This document shows positions 24,609 through 34,540 of a stretch of 64,000 bases of DNA, in pieces. The stretch is taken from positions 1,302,001 to 1,366,000 of the forward strand of contig NZ_AP023354.1 of NCBI RefSeq assembly GCF_018324685.1. Direction: 5' to 3'. Position 1 is the stretch's first letter; each line of letters starts with the position of its first letter. A program made the position numbers and the translations under genes. This DNA comes from Actinocatenispora sera. GTDB taxonomy: Bacteria; Actinomycetota; Actinomycetes; Mycobacteriales; Micromonosporaceae. The notes beneath the pieces are model-generated. The model was not told the DNA's origin. It ran no database searches and saw only the letters and a program-made list of their open reading frames with translations.

Positions 24609-26441
24609 GTGATGGCCCGAACGTCCGGCCGTGCTCCCAGCGCGCCGCTGGTCCCGGGCCGATCACGTTCGTCAACCCCTCGGAGCGCTCCTGCTGTGAC
24701 CGATGATTCCCGTACCGAACGTCCCTCGCTGGCGCGGATCGCCCGGTTGTTCCGGCCGTACCGGCGCCGGCTCTTCGTGGTCCTTGCCCTGATCGTGGCC
24801 TCCGCCGGCCTGTCCACCGTGTCGCCGTTCCTGCTCCGGGCGGTGCTCGACGACGCCATCCCGCAGCGCGACGTGTGGCTGCTGACCTGGCTGGTCCTCG
24901 GCATGATCGGGGTACCGGTGGTCACCAGCGCCGCCGAGGTCTGGCAGTCCTGGCTGTCCAACACCGTCGGCCAGCGCGTCATGCACGACCTGCGTACCGG
25001 CGTGTACCGGCACCTGCAGCGGATGTCGCTGGCCTTCTTCACCCGCACCCGTACCGGCGAGGTGCAGTCCCGGCTGGCCAACGACATCGGCGGCGTGCAG
25101 AACGTGCTCACCTCGACGATCACCTCGACCGTCGGCAACGTCACGACCGTCATCGCCGCGGTCGTCGCAATGGTCGCCCTGGACTGGCGGCTCGCCGTAC
25201 TGTCGCTCGCGCTGCTGCCGGTGTTCGTCTGGCTTTCTCGCCGGGTCGGCGCCGAACGCAAGGCGATCCGCCGGCGCAACCAGCAGCAGCTCGCCGCGAT
25301 GTCCGCGCTGGTCGAGGAGTCGCTGTCGGTGTCGGGCATCCTGCTCGGCAAGACGCTGGGCCGCAGTTCGGTGCTCGCGGACCGATTCGCCGGCGAGTCG
25401 GACCGGCTGTCCGGGCTGCAGGTCGACGCGGTGATGGCCGGGCGCTGGCGGATGTCCGCGGTGTCGATCACCTACGCGGTGCTGCCCGCCGTCGTCTACT
25501 GGGTGGCCGGGCTGAGTCTCGCGCACGGCGGCACCCTGGTGTCCATCGGCACCCTGGTCGCCTTCACCACGCTGCAGACCCGGCTGTTCCGGCCACTGGT
25601 CTCGCTGCTCGGCGTCGGCGTCGAGGTGCAGACCTCGCTCGCCCTGTTCGGCCGCGTCTTCGAGTACCTCGACCTGCCGGTCGACCTGGCGCCCGGCCCG
25701 CGGTCGCTGCCGGCCGTGCGCGGCGAGGTGGCGCTCCGCGACGTCTCCTTCTCGTACGAGCCGGATGGCGGCGCGGCCGCGCTCACCGGCATCGACCTGA
25801 CCGTACCGGCGGGGTCGACGCTGGCGGTGGTCGGCGCGACCGGCTCGGGCAAGACGACGCTCGGCTACCTCGTCGCCCGGCTGTACGACGTGACCGACGG
25901 TGCGGTGACCATCGACGGCGTCGATGTCCGCGAGCTGGACACCGCCTCGCTGACCGGCGCGGTCGGTGTGGTGTCCCAGGAGACGTACCTGTTCCACGCG
26001 TCGGTGGCGGAGAACCTGCGGTTCGCGAAGGCCGACGCCACCGACGCGGAGCTGGTCGCCGCCTGCCGAGCGGCCCGGATCCACGACCAGATCGCGGCGC
26101 TGCCGGACGGGTACGACACGGTCGTGGGCGAGCGCGGCTACCGGTTCTCCGGCGGGGAGAAGCAGCGCATCGCGATCGCCCGGATGCTGCTGCGCAACCC
26201 GCCGATCCTGATCCTGGACGAGGCGACGAGCGCGCTGGACACCCGCACCGAGCGGGACGTGCAGCGGGCGCTCGACACCCTGGCCCAGGGGCGTACCACG
26301 ATCGCGATCGCGCACCGGCTGTCCACGATCCGGCACGCGGACCGGATCGTGGTGCTGGACGGCGGCCGGGTGGCCGAGTCCGGTACCCACGACGAGCTGA
26401 TCGCCGCCGGCGACCGCTACGCCGCCCTGGCCGCCGCCTGA
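24609..26441 (+). CDS. ABC exporter, fused permease and ATPase
   Basis: 610 aa half-transporter from GTG 24609 (ATG 24612 also possible). Six helices in ABC_membrane (~50-330) are followed by the nucleotide-binding domain: Walker A GATGSGKTT, signature FSGGEKQRIAIA, Walker B ILILDEATSALD and the H-loop IAHRLSTIRHADR. It resembles MsbA/LmrA-type multidrug exporters and probably dimerises. The MarR gene at 22304 is its likely regulator. Confidence 0.93.
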   Translation: MMARTSGRAPSAPLVPGRSRSSTPRSAPAVTDDSRTERPSLARIARLFRPYRRRLFVVLALIVASAGLSTVSPFLLRAVLDDAIPQRDVWLLTWLVLGMIGVPVVTSAAEVWQSWLSNTVGQRVMHDLRTGVYRHLQRMSLAFFTRTRTGEVQSRLANDIGGVQNVLTSTITSTVGNVTTVIAAVVAMVALDWRLAVLSLALLPVFVWLSRRVGAERKAIRRRNQQQLAAMSALVEESLSVSGILLGKTLGRSSVLADRFAGESDRLSGLQVDAVMAGRWRMSAVSITYAVLPAVVYWVAGLSLAHGGTLVSIGTLVAFTTLQTRLFRPLVSLLGVGVEVQTSLALFGRVFEYLDLPVDLAPGPRSLPAVRGEVALRDVSFSYEPDGGAAALTGIDLTVPAGSTLAVVGATGSGKTTLGYLVARLYDVTDGAVTIDGVDVRELDTASLTGAVGVVSQETYLFHASVAENLRFAKADATDAELVAACRAARIHDQIAALPDGYDTVVGERGYRFSGGEKQRIAIARMLLRNPPILILDEATSALDTRTERDVQRALDTLAQGRTTIAIAHRLSTIRHADRIVVLDGGRVAESGTHDELIAAGDRYAALAAA

Positions 26442-26641
26442 CCGTCCACTGTGGATCCCTGCCGCGCCGGCGGCCGAAACCCACTGTGGAGCACGGCACG
26501 GCACGGGGGCACGGCGCCGGAGACGATCGCCGCCCGGCCGGGACAGGGTACGGAGCTGGGCGACGAGATGACCGTCACCCGCCGTGGCACGGGGCCGGGC
26601 GACGAGACGATCGCCGCCCGGCCCCGCAACGCCGCCCCCCG

Positions 26642-28333
26642 TTACGCGGCGCCGATGTCGCGGCGGCGCAGGCCGACCAGGCCGAGCGCGGTCAGCGCGA
26701 TCGCCACCAGCGCCAGCACGATCAGCGGGGTCGCCGTCACCGTGCCGCCGAGCACGGTCGGTGTGTGCGTGAACGGCGAAACGTCCCGCACCCGCTGGTC
26801 GAGCTTGAGCAGGTCACCGAACTGGCCGATCGCGACGAACAGCCCGAGCAGCCCCCAGGCGGCCACCGACCAGCGCGGCAGCAGGCCGATCAGCGCGATC
26901 GTGATCCCGGCCAGGACCAGCGCGGCCGGCAGCTGCGCCAGGGCCGCGCCGAGCAGCCGGCCGATCTGGTGGCCGACGTCGTCCCCGCCCCGGCCGAGCC
27001 CGGCGAACAGGCCCATCAGCATCAGCAGCCAGGTACCGCCGAGCGTCGCGACGGTGATGTGGCTCGCCGCCCAGCGCAGCCGGGCCACCGGCGTGGCAAG
27101 TACCGGCTCGGCCCGGTACGCGGTCTCCTCGCTGCGCATCCGCAGCAGCGACTGGATCAGGTACACCGCCACCACCAGCGCGGCGAGCGCCATGCAGAAC
27201 GACAGGTACGAGTCGACCAGCGCCTGCTGGCCGCCCAGCGCCCGGAGCATGTCCCGGACGCCCTTGCTCGCGGCGAAGTCGTCCAGCCCGTTGGAGACGC
27301 TGCCGAGGGCGCCACCGAGCACCGCGAACCCGACCGACCAGCCGAGCAAGGTACCGCGGTGCAGCCGCCATGCCAGCCCGAACGGACCGGACAGGATCCG
27401 GCTCGCCGCCGGCCGTCCCAGCCGCGCCGGCAGCAGCCCGGCACCGAGGTCGCGGCGACCGGCCAGCAGGTATCCGACGACCAGCAGGGCGAGCAGCGCG
27501 ACCACCGGCGGCGCGAGCAGCCACCAGTGGGGCTGCGGCGCGAACGCGCGGAACCGGACCAGCCAGCCCATCGGCGACAGCCAGTCCAGCCAGGAGATCT
27601 GGCTGGTGGTGTCGCCGAGCGCGCGGAGCAGGAACGCGACCGCGAGCACTGCGGCGGCGATCCCGTTGGCAGCCCGGGAACTCTCCGTCAGCTGCGCGGT
27701 GAGCGCGGCGAGGCCGGTGAACACGAACCCGACCAGCGCGAGGGCCAGCGCGTAGCCGAACGAGGGCCCGGCGCCGACGCTGCCGGCCATCAGCCCCAGC
27801 CCGACCAGCGGGATCGACACCACGTTGGTCAGCAGCGCGACGAGCACGCCGGCGGTGAGCGCCGAGTACCGTCCCGCCACGCCGGCGCGGATCAGCTCCA
27901 GCCGGCCCGGCTCCTCGTCGCCGCGGGTGTGTCGGGTGACGACGAAGATGCTGAGCAGGCCGAGCAGCACCGTGCCCATCGTGTTCATCTTCCAGGTGGA
28001 CAGGCCGCCGAGGGTGCCCACGTCCCAGGAGGGGCCGTACATGGCGACGGTCGCCGGAGTGGCGCCGGCGCTGCCGGCCAGCTGGTCGCGGGACGCGGCC
28101 GAACCGAACAGGTCCTTGACGCTGAGCGAGGACATGATGGTGAGCAGGAACAGCACGCCGAGCCAGATCGGCACCATCAGCCGGTCCCGCCGCAGCGCGA
28201 GCCGGACCAGGGTGCCGGTACCGACGAAGGAATGCTGCCCGCCGCCGGAGTCCGTGCGCGGTGCGGCGGCCGGCGTGCGCTCGGCGGTGTCGGTCCCGCC
28301 GCCGCGGGCCGGTGCGCGTCGGGTGCTGGTCAT
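26642..28333 (-). CDS. ABC exporter permease (ABC-2 type, polyketide antibiotic exporter-like)
   Basis: 563 aa from ATG 28333, overlapping the ATPase stop by 4 bp (ATGA). About twelve hydrophobic helices in two similar halves are seen, e.g. [20 protein letters not shown] and [15 protein letters not shown]. The segment [20 protein letters not shown] and the [18 protein letters not shown] loop match permeases annotated as polyketide antibiotic exporters in Streptomyces. It works with the ATPase at 28330. Substrate unknown. Confidence 0.9.
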   Translation of the reverse strand: MTSTRRAPARGGGTDTAERTPAAAPRTDSGGGQHSFVGTGTLVRLALRRDRLMVPIWLGVLFLLTIMSSLSVKDLFGSAASRDQLAGSAGATPATVAMYGPSWDVGTLGGLSTWKMNTMGTVLLGLLSIFVVTRHTRGDEEPGRLELIRAGVAGRYSALTAGVLVALLTNVVSIPLVGLGLMAGSVGAGPSFGYALALALVGFVFTGLAALTAQLTESSRAANGIAAAVLAVAFLLRALGDTTSQISWLDWLSPMGWLVRFRAFAPQPHWWLLAPPVVALLALLVVGYLLAGRRDLGAGLLPARLGRPAASRILSGPFGLAWRLHRGTLLGWSVGFAVLGGALGSVSNGLDDFAASKGVRDMLRALGGQQALVDSYLSFCMALAALVVAVYLIQSLLRMRSEETAYRAEPVLATPVARLRWAASHITVATLGGTWLLMLMGLFAGLGRGGDDVGHQIGRLLGAALAQLPAALVLAGITIALIGLLPRWSVAAWGLLGLFVAIGQFGDLLKLDQRVRDVSPFTHTPTVLGGTVTATPLIVLALVAIALTALGLVGLRRRDIGAA

Positions 28334-29232
28334 GCCGTCACCGCCGGCTCGTCCTGCTCGTAGTGGCGCAGGAACAGCTCCTCCAGGGTCGGCGGCTGGC
28401 TGGTGAGGCTGCGCACGCCGATCGCGGTGAGGTGCCGGAGCAGCTCGTCCAGCTTGACTGTGTCGACCTCGCAGGTCAGCCGGTTGCCCTCGGCGACCAG
28501 GTCGTACACCCCGGGCAGCGCGGCGACGCCGTCGACCGGCCCGGCGAGCTCGGCGGTGACCGAGGTACGGGTGAGGTGGCGCAGCTCGGCGAGCGTTCCG
28601 GTCTCCACGGTGCGGCCGGTGCGGATGATGCTGACCCGGTCGCAGAGCGCCTCGACCTCGGACAGGATGTGGCTGGAAAGCAGCACGGTCCGCCCGCTCT
28701 TGCGCTCGGCCTGGATGCAGTCGGCGAAGACCTGCTCCATCAGCGGGTCGAGACCGGAGGTCGGCTCGTCCAGGATCAGCAGTTCGCAGTCCGAGGCGAG
28801 CGCGGCGACCAGGGCGACCTTCTGCCGGTTGCCCTTCGAGTAGGTCCTGGCCTTCTTGCGCGGGTCGAGGTCGAACCGGTCGAGCAAATCCTTGCGCCGC
28901 ACCGGATCGAGCCCGCCGCGCAGCCGGCCGAGCAGGTCGATGACCTCGCCGCCGGAGAGGGTGGGCCACAGGTTGACGTCGCCCGGCACGTACGCGAGGC
29001 GGCGGTGCAGCGTGGTGGCGTCGCGCCAGGGGTCGCCGTCGAGCAGGGTGACGGTGCCCGCGTCGGCGCGCAGCAGACCGAGCAGGACGCGGATCGTGGT
29101 CGACTTGCCCGCGCCGTTCGGACCGAGGAAGCCGTGCACCTCGCCGGTGGCGACGTGCAGATCGAGCCCGTCGAGGGCCCGGGTGCGGCCGAACTGCTTC
29201 ACCAGTCCGGTCGCCGAGATGGCGTTGTCCAT
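28330..29232 (-). CDS. ABC exporter ATP-binding protein
   Basis: 300 aa. Walker [13 protein letters not shown]-loop region [11 protein letters not shown], a degenerate signature [15 protein letters not shown] in place of LSGGQ, Walker [14 protein letters not shown], and H-loop [13 protein letters not shown]. The C-terminal domain resembles DrrA-type drug resistance ATPases. First gene of a two-gene operon with the permease. Divergent from a GbsR/MarR regulator with an AT-rich palindrome between them. Confidence 0.94.
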   Translation of the reverse strand: MDNAISATGLVKQFGRTRALDGLDLHVATGEVHGFLGPNGAGKSTTIRVLLGLLRADAGTVTLLDGDPWRDATTLHRRLAYVPGDVNLWPTLSGGEVIDLLGRLRGGLDPVRRKDLLDRFDLDPRKKARTYSKGNRQKVALVAALASDCELLILDEPTSGLDPLMEQVFADCIQAERKSGRTVLLSSHILSEVEALCDRVSIIRTGRTVETGTLAELRHLTRTSVTAELAGPVDGVAALPGVYDLVAEGNRLTCEVDTVKLDELLRHLTAIGVRSLTSQPPTLEELFLRHYEQDEPAVTA

Positions 29233-29251
29233 GCCATCGACGCTACACTGA

Positions 29252-29269
29252 ATTCATAATTTTGTGAAT
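29252..29269. promoter_or_regulatory. Inverted repeat between exporter and GbsR-type regulator
   Basis: ATTCA-N8-TGAAT (29252-29269) lies in a strongly AT-rich 40-bp stretch of the divergent promoter region. CTACA and TGTAG elements flank it. Probable operator for the regulator at 29323. Confidence 0.65.
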
Positions 29270-29322
29270 GTAGTGAAGGGCATAAACTCGCAGTACGACG
29301 ATTCGAGGTACGAGGAGGCGAC

Positions 29323-29814
29323 GTGACCAGGGCCGACAGCGACGAGCAGGCTGTTACCGCGGTGGAGCGATACCGGGAACGGCTCGGCTCGGTGGTCGCC
29401 AGCCTCGGCGTGCCGCGGATGCCGGCCCGGGTGTTTGCCGCCCTGTTCGTGGCCGAGACCGGCCGGCTGACCGCGGCCGAGCTGGCGGAGACGCTGAAGG
29501 TCAGCCCCGCCGCGGTGTCCGGCGCGACCCGTTACCTGACCGACGTCGGGATGGCCTTCCGGGAACGCGAACCGGGCAGCCGCCGGGACCACTACACGGT
29601 CCGCGACGACATGTGGCAGCAGGCGATCTCCACCCGGGCGCCGATCATGAAGCACGTCGTGGAGGCGCTGCGGGACGGCGTGGCCGTGGTGGGCACGGAC
29701 ACGCACGCCGGCCGCCGGGCGATGGAGACCGTGAACTTCTTCCAGTTCCTGGAGAAGGAGATGACCGGCCTGATGAACCGGTGGGAGGCGCACCGCGCCA
29801 CCCTGACCGGTTGA
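29323..29814 (+). CDS. GbsR/MarR-family transcriptional regulator
   Basis: 163 aa from GTG 29323 with GAGGAGGC upstream. Winged helix: MPARVFAALFVAETGRLTAA then ELAETLKVSPAAVSGATRYL, wing REREPGSRRDHYTV. The C-terminal helix (ETVNFFQFLEKEMTGLMNRW) fits dimerisation. Divergent from the two-gene ABC exporter, which it likely represses. Its stop abuts the stop of the convergent deaminase gene with no gap. Confidence 0.93.
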   Translation: MTRADSDEQAVTAVERYRERLGSVVASLGVPRMPARVFAALFVAETGRLTAAELAETLKVSPAAVSGATRYLTDVGMAFREREPGSRRDHYTVRDDMWQQAISTRAPIMKHVVEALRDGVAVVGTDTHAGRRAMETVNFFQFLEKEMTGLMNRWEAHRATLTG

Positions 29815-30801
29815 TCAGCCGGTCGGCCAGGAGCGGTCCCGGATCTCGACCAGCCGGGTACGGGTGGCGTCGTCGCAGGCCGCCCCCGTGATGCCCGCGT
29901 CGAACGCCGCGCGGCCGGTCATCCCGAGCTTCTCCGCCAGCTCGTACTCCCGGCCCAGGTCGGTGTCGAACATCGCCGGGTCGTCGGTGTTGATCGTGCA
30001 CTGCGCGCCGGCCGCGAGCAGCGTCGGCAGCGGATGCTCGGCCGGGTCGGCGACCACCCTGGTGCGCAGGTTGGAGGTCGGGCAGACGTCCAGCACGATG
30101 CCGGCGTCGACGATCTCGGCCAGCAACGCCGGGTCCTGCGCGGCGCCGATGCCGTGCCGGATCCGGTCCGGCCGCAGCAGGTCGAGCACCTCCCGCATCG
30201 ACTCCGGGCCGGTGGTCTCGCCGCTGTGCGGCACGATCGCCAGGCCACCGTCGCGGGCGATGTCGAACGCCCGCACGTACGGCTGGACCGAGCGGCCGAC
30301 CTCCATCCCGCCGACGCCGAACCCGACGATGCCGCGGTCGGCGTACCGCACCGACCAGCGCGCGCACTCCTCGGCGAGGTCCACCGGGCAGCCGTTGCGG
30401 TACAGGTCGGGGGTGAGCCGCACCTCGACGCCGTGCCGCTCGCGGGCGGCGACGATGCCGTCGCAGTACCCCTCGAACATGGTGGCCCAGTCGATGCCCT
30501 GCTGGACCCGCTCGGGCGGGGAGAAGATGCCCTCCACGTACACCGCGCCGTACCCGGCGGCCTCGGCGGCGTAGTCGACCACGATCTGCTCGAAGTCCGC
30601 CGCGCTGCGGAGGCAGTTCGTGGTCAGCTGCCAGACTCGGATGAAGTGGGCGAAATCGGTGAACTCGTACAGGCCGGCCAGGCCCTCGACGGTGTCCGCC
30701 GGCAGCGTCTCGCCGTTGCGGCGCGCGATGTCGAGCAGCGTGTGCGCCCGGATCGCACCTTCCAGGTGCACGTGCAGTTCGATCTTCGGATAGTTCGGCA
30801 C
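29815..30801 (-). CDS. Adenosine deaminase family protein
   Basis: 328 aa from GTG 30801. Metal ligands: HVHLEG near the start, His in VPHSGETTG, and the DD pair in TINTDDPAMF; the catalytic His/Glu region is IRHGIGAAQDPAL. It is probably an adenosine deaminase (adenosine to inosine). Relatives deaminate adenine or aminodeoxyfutalosine, and no menaquinone genes lie nearby to support the latter. It is a single gene. The upstream 250 bp to the PAP2 gene show no further gene. Confidence 0.92.
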   Translation of the reverse strand: MPNYPKIELHVHLEGAIRAHTLLDIARRNGETLPADTVEGLAGLYEFTDFAHFIRVWQLTTNCLRSAADFEQIVVDYAAEAAGYGAVYVEGIFSPPERVQQGIDWATMFEGYCDGIVAARERHGVEVRLTPDLYRNGCPVDLAEECARWSVRYADRGIVGFGVGGMEVGRSVQPYVRAFDIARDGGLAIVPHSGETTGPESMREVLDLLRPDRIRHGIGAAQDPALLAEIVDAGIVLDVCPTSNLRTRVVADPAEHPLPTLLAAGAQCTINTDDPAMFDTDLGREYELAEKLGMTGRAAFDAGITGAACDDATRTRLVEIRDRSWPTG

Positions 30802-31052
30802 CCTGCAGAAACTAACGCGTCGTCCGCCGTCGACGGTGCCGGCCGGGCCGCCGCCAGCGCTCCCGCCGATCGACGGGCCGGCCAGCCGAGCGGGTTCGCG
30901 CCGGCCAAGGCCCGGGTCGCCCCGGCGGTTGTGGAGTCGGTCACAGCAGCGCCCCGTTCCCCGACGTCCCGGCGCGCCCGCCGCGCGCCCGCCGGCCCGG
31001 CGGGGAGTGAGATTCGGCAATGCCGTGGGCGCCCGGTGATCTTCGTTGGACG

Positions 31053-31856
31053 ATGGAAACCGTGACCCTGACCGACGAAGCGGCGAAGGAGGGGACCGAG
31101 CCGGTGGCCCGGCCCCGCTGGTGGCTCGCGCCGGCGAGGTGGTGGCGGGAGCTGCTGATCATCGGCATCGGGTTCGGTCTCTACACGTTCATCCAGCACC
31201 AGATCAACGTCTCGCCGGCGCCCGCGGTACGGCACGCGAACGCGTTCCTGGCCGCCGAGCGGTGGCTCGGCATCGACGTGGAGGCGCCGCTGAACGGCGC
31301 GCTCGCCGGTCACCCGACGCTCGCCACCGTGGCCAACGACTACTACGTGCTGCTGCACGAGGTGGTCACGCCGGCGGTGATCCTCTGGCTGTTCCTGCGC
31401 CGCCGGGCCGCGTACCCGTACGCCCGGTTCCTGTTGGCCGTGCCGACGCTGCTCGGCTTCGTCCTCTACTACGCCGTACCGGTCGCGCCGCCCCGGCTGG
31501 TGCCCGGCGCCGGGATCGTCGACACCATGGCGGTCTTCCCCGGCATCGGGGACTACTCCAGCGGCCCGATGGAGCACACCGCGGCGCAGTTCGCGGCGTT
31601 CCCCAGCCTGCACTTCGCCTGGGCGCTGTGGGCCGGTGCGATGGTGTTCTGGCTGGTCCGGCACCGGCTCGTGCGGGCCCTGGCGGTCTGCTACCCGGCC
31701 TGTACCGGCCTGGTGGTGCTCGCCACCGGCAACCACTTCGTGATCGACCTGGCCGGCGGTGCCGTGGTCACCGCCTGCGGCATCGGCCTGCTGCGGCTGC
31801 TGCGGCCGGTCAGCGAGACGGTCGTCCTGCGGTCCGCGCCCGAATCGAGCTCCTGA
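31053..31856 (+). CDS. PAP2-family membrane phosphatase
   Basis: 267 aa from ATG 31053. Six or so helices. PAP2 motifs: PPRL in VAPPRLVPGA (Arg), PSLHFAWALW (His) and GNHFVIDLAGG (His-Asp). This layout matches the PAP2_3 group (AUR1/inositolphosphorylceramide synthase-like) common in actinomycetes. It would remove or transfer phosphate on a lipid. Convergent with MocR, 11 bp apart. Confidence 0.9.
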   Translation: METVTLTDEAAKEGTEPVARPRWWLAPARWWRELLIIGIGFGLYTFIQHQINVSPAPAVRHANAFLAAERWLGIDVEAPLNGALAGHPTLATVANDYYVLLHEVVTPAVILWLFLRRRAAYPYARFLLAVPTLLGFVLYYAVPVAPPRLVPGAGIVDTMAVFPGIGDYSSGPMEHTAAQFAAFPSLHFAWALWAGAMVFWLVRHRLVRALAVCYPACTGLVVLATGNHFVIDLAGGAVVTACGIGLLRLLRPVSETVVLRSAPESSS

Positions 31857-31867
31857 CCCGGCGGCCG

Positions 31868-33265
31868 TCACCGCCCCGGGTACTCGTGGAGCAGGTCGAC
31901 GAGCGCGCGCAGCGCCGGCCGGAACGCGTGGTCCGGCGGGGTGCCGTACCCGATCACCAGCTGCGGCGACCGCCGGCCGGACCGGCCGTAGTGCGCGGAG
32001 AGCCCCTCCAACCCGAGCGAACGCCGCCGCGCCGCGTTCACCACCGCCGACTCGCTCACCCCGGCCGGCAGCCCGACCAGCAGGTGCAGCCCGGCGGCGA
32101 TGCCGGTGGCCGGCAGGCCGGCCGGCAGCGCGGCGACCAGCTCGTCCCGCCGGCGCCGGTAGGTGATCCGGCTGCGCCGCACGTGCCGGTCGTACCGGCC
32201 GGACCGGATCAGCTCCGCGAACGTCAGCTGTTCCAGGATCCCGGTGTGCCGGTCGGTGTGCCGGCGCTCCCGTACCAGCGGGGCGACCAGCTGGGGCGGC
32301 GCCGCGAGCCAGCCGAGCCGCAGCCCCGGCGCGAGCGTCTTGCTCGCGGTACCGACGTAGACGGTCGACGCCGGGGCCATGCCCTGTAGCGCGCCGAGCG
32401 GCTCCCGGTCGTACCGGTACTCGCCGTCGTAGTCGTCCTCGACCAGCAGCCCGCCGGTGCGGCGGGCCCAGTCGGCCAGCTGCGCCCGCCGTGCCGGCGC
32501 GAGCGCGACGCCGAGCGGGAACTGGTGCGCCGGCGTCACCACCACGGCGCCGACGTCCGCGGTGGCGAGCCGGTCCACCCGGATGCCGTCCGAGTCGACC
32601 GGTACCGGGACGGTACGCAGCCCGGCCGCCTCGGCGACCTCGCGGTACGCGGGCAGGTACGGGTCCTCCAGCGCGATCGCCCGCACCCCGCGGTCCCGCA
32701 GCACCGCGCAGACCAGCGCCAACCCGTGCGCGAACCCGGCGCAGACCATCACCGCGTCCGGCTCGGTCCGTACGTCCCGGACCCGGCCCAGGTAGCCGGC
32801 CAGCTCGGCGCGCAGGTCGGGGTGGCCGCGCGGGTCGCCCCAGCCGAGCGCGGCGTGGTCCGCGGTCGCCAGCGCGGTCCGGGCCGACGCGAGCCAGTCG
32901 CGGCGCGGAAACGCCGACAGATCGGGCAACCCGGGCCGCAGGTCGTACCGGACCGCCGGGCGCCACGGCCGCTCCAGCGGTACCGGCCGCCGGGCCGCGG
33001 TGGCCCGGGGCGCGACGACCGTACCGGCGCCGGGCCGGGCCAACAGGTAGCCCTCCGCGGCGAGCTGCCCGTACGCGGCGGTCACGGTGCCCCGGGACAG
33101 CCCGAGGTCGGCGGCGAGCGCCCGGCTCGCCGGCAGCCGGGTACCCGGTGCGAGCCGCCCGGCCCGTACCGCCTCGCGCAGCGCGTCGGTCAGCCCGGCC
33201 CGGCGCCGGCCGGGACCGAGGTCGAGGTGCAGGTCGACGCCGCCAATGGACCATGGTTCGGACAT
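31868..33265 (-). CDS. MocR/PdxR-type regulator (GntR HTH fused to aminotransferase)
   Basis: 465 aa. GntR winged helix at ~20-80 (LTDALREAVRAGRLAPGTRL then LAADLGLSRGTVTAAYGQLA) is fused to a fold-type I aminotransferase domain. The PLP Lys lies in GTASKTLAPGLRLGWL, and YDGEYRYDREPLG and the Arg in the C-terminal part are also present. MocR proteins sense PLP or amino compounds. Divergent from the CMD-family gene with an inverted repeat between. Confidence 0.93.
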   Translation of the reverse strand: MSEPWSIGGVDLHLDLGPGRRRAGLTDALREAVRAGRLAPGTRLPASRALAADLGLSRGTVTAAYGQLAAEGYLLARPGAGTVVAPRATAARRPVPLERPWRPAVRYDLRPGLPDLSAFPRRDWLASARTALATADHAALGWGDPRGHPDLRAELAGYLGRVRDVRTEPDAVMVCAGFAHGLALVCAVLRDRGVRAIALEDPYLPAYREVAEAAGLRTVPVPVDSDGIRVDRLATADVGAVVVTPAHQFPLGVALAPARRAQLADWARRTGGLLVEDDYDGEYRYDREPLGALQGMAPASTVYVGTASKTLAPGLRLGWLAAPPQLVAPLVRERRHTDRHTGILEQLTFAELIRSGRYDRHVRRSRITYRRRRDELVAALPAGLPATGIAAGLHLLVGLPAGVSESAVVNAARRRSLGLEGLSAHYGRSGRRSPQLVIGYGTPPDHAFRPALRALVDLLHEYPGR

Positions 33266-33272
33266 CGAATTG

Positions 33273-33306
33273 GACCCTATCCGCGGCCGTTCGCCGACCT
33301 AGGGTC
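33273..33306. promoter_or_regulatory. Inverted repeat between MocR and CMD genes
   Basis: GACCCTA (33273-33279) and TAGGGTC (33300-33306) are perfect 7-bp arms about a 20-bp spacer in the 46-bp divergent promoter region. Candidate MocR binding site. Confidence 0.6.
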
Positions 33307-33311
33307 GAGGC

Positions 33312-33791
33312 ATGACAACGCGGACGAGCATGAGTGCGACGCACCCGGAGATGTACGAGACGCTGCGCCAGCTGCACCGGCGCAGCGAGGCGGCCGGCCT
33401 GGACCCGTTCCTGATGGAGCTGCTGAAGATCCGCTGCTCGCAGATCAACCACTGTGCGTTCTGCATCGACATGCACACCAAGGACGCCCGCGCGCTGGGC
33501 GAGACCGAGCAGCGCATCTACGCGCTGAACGCGTGGCGGGAGACCCCGTTCTTCACCGACCGGGAGCGGGCGGCGCTGGCGCTGGCCGAGTCGGTGACCG
33601 TGCTCACCGACGGCTTCGTCCCGGACGAGGTGTACGACGCGGCCGCCGCGGTGTTCGAGCCGGCCGAGCTGTCCGCGGTGGTGTGGGCGACGATCGTGAT
33701 CAACGCGTTCAACCGGCTCGCCGTCACCGGCCGCACCACGCCCGGCTCGTACGTGTCGCAGCGCAAGCCGCTCGACCGGGCCACCGCATGA
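33312..33791 (+). CDS. Carboxymuconolactone decarboxylase/AhpD-family protein
   Basis: 159 aa all-helical AhpD-like protein. The CxxC redox motif is in QINHCAFCIDMHTKDA with the following His, the alkylhydroperoxidase AhpD core signature. Such proteins are thiol peroxidase partners or act on small carbonyls. Translationally coupled (ATGA) to the PEP-mutase-family gene. Probably controlled by the divergent MocR. Confidence 0.93.
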   Translation: MTTRTSMSATHPEMYETLRQLHRRSEAAGLDPFLMELLKIRCSQINHCAFCIDMHTKDARALGETEQRIYALNAWRETPFFTDRERAALALAESVTVLTDGFVPDEVYDAAAAVFEPAELSAVVWATIVINAFNRLAVTGRTTPGSYVSQRKPLDRATA

Positions 33792-34540
33792 CGGCGTCGG
33801 CGCTGGCCGACGCGGCCGCCACGTTCCGGGCGCTGCACCGTCCGGGGACCCCGGTCGTACTGCCGAACGCCTGGGACGCGAACAGCGCCCGGATCGTCGC
33901 CGAGCAGGGCTTCCCGGCGGTCGCGACCAGCAGCGTCGCGGTCGCCGAGTCGCTCGGCTATTCCGACGGCGGCGGCGCGCCGCCCGAGCTGATGTTCGCC
34001 GCGGCCGGCCGGATCGCCCGCGCCGTGGACCTGCCGGTCACCGTGGACGCCGAGAACGGGTACGGGCTGCCCGCCGCCGACCTGGTCGCGGCGCTGGTGT
34101 CCGCCGGCGCGGTCGGCGCGAACATCGAGGACTCGACCGGCGGCGTACTGTCCGATGTGGACACTCATGCGGCCCGGCTGGCGGGCGTCCGCGAGGCGGC
34201 GGTGGCGGCGGGCGTTCCGCTGGTGCTGAACGCCCGCGTCGACGTGTTCCTCCGCTCGCCCGGGCTGTCCGAGGCCGAGCGGGTCGACGCGGCGATCGCC
34301 CGCGCCAACCGGTACCTGGCGGCCGGCGCCGACTGCGTGTACCCGATCCTCTGCCCGCCGACGGCGGTCGCCCGGCTGGTGAACGGGATCGACGGCCCGG
34401 TCAACGTGCACTGGCGGCCGGACGGTCCGAGCCCGGCGGAGTTCGCCGCGCTGGGTGTGGCGCGCATCTCCGCCGGCGGTCTGCTGTGGCGGATGGCGAT
34501 GGACGCGTACCGGAACGCAGTCGGCACGCTGTCGATGTGA
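33788..34540 (+). CDS. Isocitrate lyase/PEP mutase superfamily protein
   Basis: 250 aa from ATG 33788, 4-bp overlap with the CMD gene. TIM barrel of the ICL/PEPM family: VVLPNAWDANSARIVAEQGF, VTVDAENGYG, ANIEDSTGG and LNARVDVFL. The KKCGH-type lyase loop of true isocitrate lyases is absent, and the protein is short. It may cleave a 2-methylisocitrate-like or oxaloacetate-like compound; no phosphonate genes lie nearby. Confidence 0.9.
   Translation: MTASALADAAATFRALHRPGTPVVLPNAWDANSARIVAEQGFPAVATSSVAVAESLGYSDGGGAPPELMFAAAGRIARAVDLPVTVDAENGYGLPAADLVAALVSAGAVGANIEDSTGGVLSDVDTHAARLAGVREAAVAAGVPLVLNARVDVFLRSPGLSEAERVDAAIARANRYLAAGADCVYPILCPPTAVARLVNGIDGPVNVHWRPDGPSPAEFAALGVARISAGGLLWRMAMDAYRNAVGTLSM

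Noticed and set aside
24875-28363. 1162-aa open frame on the plus strand
   Set aside because: It runs across an ABC exporter gene and antisense to a second permease; its composition is Arg/Gly/Ala/Gln-rich with no domain, a typical high-GC shadow frame.
29815-30801. Aminodeoxyfutalosine deaminase of the futalosine pathway
   Set aside because: Possible by family, but no mqn genes are in the window; left as adenosine deaminase family.
30624-33476. 950-aa open frame on the minus strand
   Set aside because: Overlaps the deaminase, PAP2 and MocR genes in another frame and is low-complexity.
33788-34540. Phosphonate biosynthesis locus (PEP mutase)
   Set aside because: No phosphonopyruvate decarboxylase or related genes nearby, and the family includes many non-phosphonate lyases.
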